This document shows, piece after piece, positions 60,001 to 64,000 of a stretch of DNA of 64,000 nucleotides; positions within the stretch are counted from its first letter, which is position 1, and each line of letters begins with the position of its first letter. The translations under genes were made by a program, and so were the position numbers. This DNA comes from Isoetes taiwanensis (lineage: Eukaryota; Streptophyta; Lycopodiopsida; Isoetales; Isoetaceae), in the NCBI GenBank assembly GCA_021234155.1, contig JAJEKV010000008.1, positions 20,429,959 to 20,493,958 of the forward strand, written 5' to 3'. The notes under the pieces were generated by a model. That model was not told the origin of the DNA. It was given only the letters and a program-made list of their open reading frames with translations, and searched no databases.

Positions 60001-61400
60001 GGCGGGCTACTTGGCGGGCGAAGCCGCAGATATCGTCGTGAGGGGGTCAAGTCGCATGGGCTGCTCTACTCTGTCCGTGCATTGAAATCTCCAAGAAGGA
60101 CGACCCTACCCAAGCTGGCGATCTTTCTTTGTATGTCATCATATAGATCGACATACGGGTCCATCCTATCCGCATCGGGGTGGCTGCGATAGAAGGTGGT
60201 GCCGCTCTGCGTGGGGAAATAACAGCGACGAAAAAGAGGGTTGCCACCGGTATTATGCACCACCAACCCGGCACCGGGTTGTGTCCCACGCTCTGCCTTC
60301 TCGAGGGTAACCGAATGTGCCAAGGTTGTCCGGTAGTAGCAAGCCACTCCACCATGACCCCATTTGTCCCTGCATGTGTATTGAAGACCAGAAATGTTGG
60401 TAACGGCAAATCAGGTAGCTCGCGGCCAAGCATGCTCCCATGTCTCCATGAGGAAGATGAGATCCATACCGCCGCCACGGAGCGGGGACCGTCCCCGCCG
60501 CCAAGGGAAGCCTCGACAATTCCATGAGACCACCCTGAGGCACAATTCCTATTTGTCGGCCAGGGATGGTACATCGCATACCGAGGACTTGGGGGACGGA
60601 AGCGTAGAGGCCGAAAGGAGAAGTAGATGGAGCGAGGCAAAGATGTGGGTGAGAGGGCGTGGGGCCGCGAGGGGAGCGGGGGAGGGGGCCGTGGTAGTAG
60701 AAGCGTAAGCGAGGGGCCGCGTGCGGTACTGTGGTTGGGGCTGCATGAAGTCCCGGCAGCTAAATAGCGTGTCAAGCCGGAAAATGTGCATCTGCCTCGA
60801 ACCAATCTGCGGCACCCCTCGCTGGCGAATGCCTCTGACCACTGGACAAGCTCCCCGTCTGCGTGCGCCTCCCATGCTGCACGGGTGTGAGTCCCGGGCC
60901 CACGCACAAGGATGTCCCTTTCAACATCTCGCCTCCCCGGGCGCAATATGGCATCACGCACTCCGTGCATCCAACCGCGGAATATGACAATGCGGTCACG
61001 CCGGGCGTGAGCCCATCCGGCTGCTTTCGAGATGTGAATCGCTCCGGGAATGTCATCCGTCGAGAATGTGTGTTAGGATGTTGTGGTAGGGCTCTCCCCT
61101 GCTTTGAGCCGGCATGCCTCGAACTACGGTTAGGCCTCCGGCCGCTCCGAGTTCTCAAGGGCTCAAGGGTCCAAGGCATGGGCGGGGTCCATCTTTGGGG
61201 GGGGGTGGTGGTGGCGGGATGGCGCGGGAGTGACCGGAGGTGGCCGGGATGGCGTGGAGTGGTCGGAGCGGCAAAGAACGCCGGGCGCGGCCGCCGCTGC
61301 GGGAGGCCGTGGCGGATAGGCCGGTCCGAGCCGCTGCTTTCGCCCCCGGGAAGTCGGGAGCACGCCTTCTTGAGCTTGCCGCCGTTGGCCATCTCCCCGC
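57038..61400 (-). mobile_element. GC-rich APE-type LINE, not L1-like
   Basis: Reading on the minus strand: a Pro/Arg-rich 5' frame (from 61392), endonuclease, RT, Cys/His tail, and a 3' end in (TTCC)5 at 57038-57064 instead of poly(A). Base composition is far more GC- and CpG-rich than the flanks. Boundaries on the 5' side are uncertain. Confidence 0.75.
57397..60600 (-). pseudogene. Endonuclease/reverse transcriptase of the GC-rich LINE, broken
   Basis: The endonuclease region (~60560-60070) has GxVACYYR and a perfect VVLLGDFNART. The RT has SFRPHHSTIDHIF (~58845), a weak FDTVPG block, LSPTLFGLYIDQLE (~58545) and catalytic YADDV (~58460), and the frame continues to 57672. The tail (57708-57397) has LCPKVC...ESHTFQSCP, a C-x3-C...H-x4-C motif. 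Wording such as LSPTLFGLYIDxLE is unlike plant L1 and closer to RTE/CR1/Dualen-like LINEs; the clade needs a tree. Frame changes at ~58640-58700, 59100 and 60050 make it non-functional as read. Confidence 0.75.
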
Positions 61401-62665
61401 CGCATCGCCCGCACCGACTATGAACCTTTAGGGAGACCCCGGCCCCTGCCTCCGGGATGGTTGCCCGCGAACCCCGGAGCTCCAGCTCGAGTAGCGAGAG
61501 CGTATTTCAGCCCCAAAGACACCGGCGCCGAGGGCTGGGTTTTGCTGTGCCTGGATTTTTACTCAAGATCCCGGCGGTTCGGCCGTCGCAAGAGCGCCTC
61601 GCGGTTCCCCGTTGCCATGGTGGTGGCCGCTTCTACCTCGACCGAGCCGGTGACATAAGGACCATCGCCTCTTCCTCGCATTGCCGGGCCCCTCTCCTGT
61701 GTCATGGTGTCCGTGAGTGATGAACACAGAGTCTAGGCGGCCCGCATGTCGGCGACCTCCACGGCCGCTTTGCCTTTCCGGTGTGCAAGGCCAAGGCCAT
61801 CTTCCACATGCGGCGTGCGGCGGGTCTCCAAGCACGTGATACGGTTCTTCTCGACCCGATTTGCCTTTTGAGCACATGGGATGCCGAGGACTCCATCTCA
61901 ACGCCATGCCGGCCCGGTGAACCGTTATAGCCTCAATACGAGCTTGTTAGCCTCCATTCCCGCCGGCGTGGCTCCAATTCTCTGAAGGCGGGGAGTTCCT
62001 ATGTGGTGCGAGCAATTAATCTCTTCCGGCGGGCCGGCCTGCGTGAGGGGCCTTAGCCTTAGCCCGAGCCTCCTTCTTCATGGAGGATGACTCTCCCCCG
62101 CCCATGATGGCTGATCGGGACCCGTTTGTGCGGCCGGGCCCGGGCCCTTGGGTTTCCTGTGCGGCCCATCTTCGACTCTCAAAGTTTGAGGGTCTCGGCT
62201 GCGAAAGGGTGCCTAGAATTGAATTTGGTGACTCAAGAGCAGGCGAGAGCACCTTTTGGGCTAGTCAACGGAAACCCTAAGTGGTGGGCGGGGGGTGTCG
62301 GTGTGTTTCTAGCGAGCCCAAAGAACACCCAGGGTAGGGGGTGCCCACCACCTTTGACTTTGAGTTTGACCCCACTTGCCTTTGCTTCTCATAGGTCTTT
62401 CCAAAGCTTATTTAACATGCCACCTTTGTAATCTCCCCTTGCTTCTCATAGATTAGAATAGAACATCACTCACAATTATTGCATGCCAACTCTGGCCAGG
62501 TGTGGGGTTTCGAGGGCTCCAAAGTCCGAGGGGTCTCTGGGCGCCTCAAGGGTGCTTAGAATCCGGTTTGGGGGCTCGGAAAGGCGGGTGGGCGCCTTTT
62601 GGGGGTTTGGGGGTTTTGGGTCTAGAGAGAGATTGTAAACCCTAGAGAGAGAAAGCCAGAAAGGG

Positions 62666-62771
62666 GCAAATCAAGGGGGTCTATGCAAGGGGAGTGAGGG
62701 CGCTAGAGAGAGGGAGCTGGGCGCTGTGAGGGCGCTAGAGAGAGGGAGCTGGGCGCTGTGAGGGCTACCCT
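62666..62771. repeat. 33-bp direct repeat at the insertion end
   Basis: GAGGGCGCTAGAGAGAGGGA followed by GCTGGGCGCTGT occurs twice (62697 and 62730), directly before the right inverted repeat. Confidence 0.85.
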
Positions 62772-63417
62772 GGACGTGGACGACCAGAGAGGGGGGTTGC
62801 ATGCATCCCTAAGAGGTTGCATGCATGCATAGAGGGCTGCTAGCTATAAAGAGGCTCGGGGGAGAGCTCAAGGGTCATTCAGTTTCTGTGCTGAGCTCGT
62901 GGTTGGGTGGTGAGTATAGCTAGCACGTCATTTGTGCGTTTTGGTAGTGCAGGAAAATGATGTTACCAAATTCAAGGAGGTCGTCACAAACTTCACTAAG
63001 TCTTTCCTGACGGCATGGGGTGAGGCCAATTTGACTCATTATGTCCATATTCTGTTTGCACATGGCGTGTAGTTTGTCAGGGAATATGGAAGCCTGGGAA
63101 TTTGGAATACACAGGGAATGGAGAAGTCCCATAAGCAAGCAAAGAATGCATTCTTCCGTTTCACTCAACACAGAGGTTCAGTTGGGAATTCCTTACAGCA
63201 GATGTGTCAATGGTTTTACAGAAGGATCGTGTCCAAATGGGTCAAGAAATCACGGAACCAGAGTGAGTCAACACTTGCTAAGTTGTTTAGACAAAAAACC
63301 CAGCCGGAAAAAAAGAGGGAAGCTTGGTATAAGTCCGCAGCTGTTGAGCGATCAAGGGAGTGGAGATCAATGAGATGTAGGCAAGGCAAAGGTTATGTCT
63401 GTATTGAGAGCTCTTGA

Positions 63418-64000
63418 TAATGTCTCTACTGTAAAATAGGTGGTTTATTTATCAGTTCGATAGTGGTCACTGTGCGAAATGCTGTATTGTAAGTAAACTG
63501 GATGCATGTATTGCGCACCGTGGCCACGGTGCGAAATATGGGCCTGCAACTAAACTGGATCCACGTATTTCGCACCGTAGTCACGGTGCGAAATAAGCCC
63601 TTCAATAATTTATAACTGAGGCGATTTCGCACCGTGGCTATGGTGCAAAATATGGGCCTGTAACTAAACTGGAACCACGTATTTCGCACCGTAGCCACTG
63701 TGCGAAACAGGCCCTTCAATAATTTGTAACTGAGGTGATTTCGCACCCGTGGCTACGGTGCAAAATATGGGCCTGTAACTAAACTGGATCCACGTATTTC
63801 GCACCGTAGCCACGGTGCGAAATAGGCCCTTCAATAATTTGTAACTGAGGCGATTTCGCACTGCGGCTACGGTGCCGAATATGACTACAAATAGAACAAT
63901 CACATGAGAAAATACATGGAAAATGGTAGAAGAAATCATTGCCAAGATAATACATGATAATATAAAGAAGGTTACTTAATTACACGGAAATCACATGCTT
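63418..64000. repeat. 114-bp tandem array of palindromes, then AT-rich end
   Basis: From 63511 to 63880 there are seven palindromes based on ATTTCGCACCGT/ACGGTGCGAAAT. Two alternate within each 114-115 bp unit, 57 bp apart. Positions: 63515, 63567, 63624, 63681, 63738, 63796 and 63853. The one at 63515-63532 is a perfect 18-bp palindrome. Frames on the minus strand here are by-products. From 63890 to the end nothing is recognised. Confidence 0.92.

Larger units (their letters stand above)
56228..62771. mobile_element. 6.5 kb insertion with short TIRs in the 3' LTR
   Basis: Left end AGGGTAGCCCT and right end AGGGCTACCCT are 11-bp inverted repeats, flanked by the 10-bp duplication GGACGTGGAC (56218-56227 and 62772-62781). 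A duplication of 9-11 bases points to a Mutator-type element, but I see no MULE transposase. The first ~800 bases are AT-rich and featureless; the middle holds a GC-rich LINE; the last ~1.3 kb is non-coding, with a doubled 33-bp unit next to the right end. Confidence 0.75.
53742..62943 (+). mobile_element. Ty3/gypsy chromovirus, internally deleted, with nested insertion
   Basis: Target duplication GTAGT at 53737-53741 and 62944-62948. The 5' LTR is 53742-53945; the 3' LTR begins at 56205 after a polypurine tract (CAAGGGGGAGGGAA) and is split by a 6.5 kb insertion, resuming at 62772. The internal part is only ~2.3 kb because most of RT, RNase H and integrase is missing. It lies inside the transposase-like gene in the same orientation. 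Confidence 0.92.
56205..62943 (+). repeat. 3' LTR, split by insertion
   Basis: Segments 56205-56227 and 62772-62943 together match the 5' LTR. The 10 bases GGACGTGGAC occur at both junctions. Confidence 0.92.
52417..63417 (+). pseudogene. Second transposase-like gene, split by a gypsy element
   Basis: Frames at 52417-52644, 52808-53392 and 53395-53741, then 62949-63417, form one product once the LTR element (53742-62943) and one GTAGT duplication are skipped; the phase across the junction is preserved. Landmarks: MLQLLVRFYDV and LRIVLKLDERELVKG (~52810-52900), KFSVQSEDHIWWVG, EYEVEWHLAADFKTIKCMY (~53150-53205), HACPYCLYARR, LPIPLKRV, and after the element YGSLGIWNTQGMEKSH...FTQHRG...WFYRR (63085-63230) and a Lys/Arg-rich end. 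Similar motif order occurs in uncharacterised transposase-like proteins elsewhere; the exact family is not assigned. Damage besides the insertion: a shift at ~53385 and a TAG at 63069-63071. Splicing between the first two frames is undefined. Confidence 0.55.

Noticed and set aside
61163-62431. Several GC-rich frames on both strands
   Set aside because: Overlapping, low-complexity Pro/Arg/Gly frames typical of GC-rich non-coding DNA; no motif.
56228-62771. Pack-MULE carrying host genes
   Set aside because: The size of the duplication fits, but the only recognisable cargo is a LINE, not host exons; the TIRs are only 11 bp.
63426-63945. Minus-strand repetitive proteins over the palindrome array
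   Set aside because: The frame follows the 114-bp tandem unit; there is no independent sign of coding.

Overview
This is nuclear DNA of a land plant with a repeat-dense genome. The evidence is an intact-looking pentatricopeptide-repeat (PPR) gene of the plant PLS style, two eight-cysteine lipid-transfer-protein genes with signal peptides, L1-type LINEs with plant zf-RVT tails, a Ty3/gypsy chromovirus, Helitron-like ends and several MITE families. The PPR wording (repeated LVDMYAKCG and HIHEQI-type helices) reminds me of fern and lycophyte PPR proteins; a fern is my best guess, but this is inference. There is no sign of bacterial, plastid or mitochondrial gene organisation, and I recognised no rRNA or tRNA gene.

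Layout. 1-2.8 kb: the leader/gag start and one long terminal repeat of a minus-strand LTR retrotransposon that runs off the left edge. 2.8-10.2 kb: a decayed L1-like LINE carrying a ~1 kb inverted-repeat transposon inside its reverse transcriptase, then further LINE tails, one with a clear 14-bp target duplication. 10.3-12.9 kb: a lipid-transfer-protein gene between two ~0.9 kb inverted arms. 13-17.9 kb: diverged repeats and another LINE tail. 17.9-24.3 kb: a ~2.9 kb near-identical tandem duplication separated by a ~530 bp (GCGT)n tract, each copy holding a Helitron-like insertion. 25.5-26.6 kb: a second lipid-transfer-protein gene with the same upstream arm. 27.5-29.5 kb: the PPR gene, cut near its start by a 247 bp MITE. 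29.7-34.4 kb: foldbacks, a LINE tail with an extra unknown ORF, and a PIF/Harbinger-like MITE. 35.5-46.6 kb: small unknown genes, an FCP1-like phosphatase pseudogene, three covarying hairpins, and many TGTGGTG-rich minisatellites. 47.0-50.5 kb (minus): a broken transposase-like gene. 52.4-63.4 kb (plus): a second transposase-like gene, split by a gypsy element whose own 3' LTR holds a 6.5 kb insertion with a GC-rich LINE. 63.5-63.9 kb: an array of perfect palindromes.

How the pieces fit: the window is mainly a record of nested insertion. The clearest nest is gene > gypsy element (5-bp duplication GTAGT) > 6.5 kb insertion (10-bp duplication) > GC-rich LINE. Three copies of one MITE family with 8-bp duplications all landed inside open reading frames. 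The most convincing functional host genes are the two lipid-transfer-protein genes; the PPR gene is probably damaged. Several frameshifts fall in homopolymers or at CTG/CAG-type sites, so part of the apparent decay may be consensus error.
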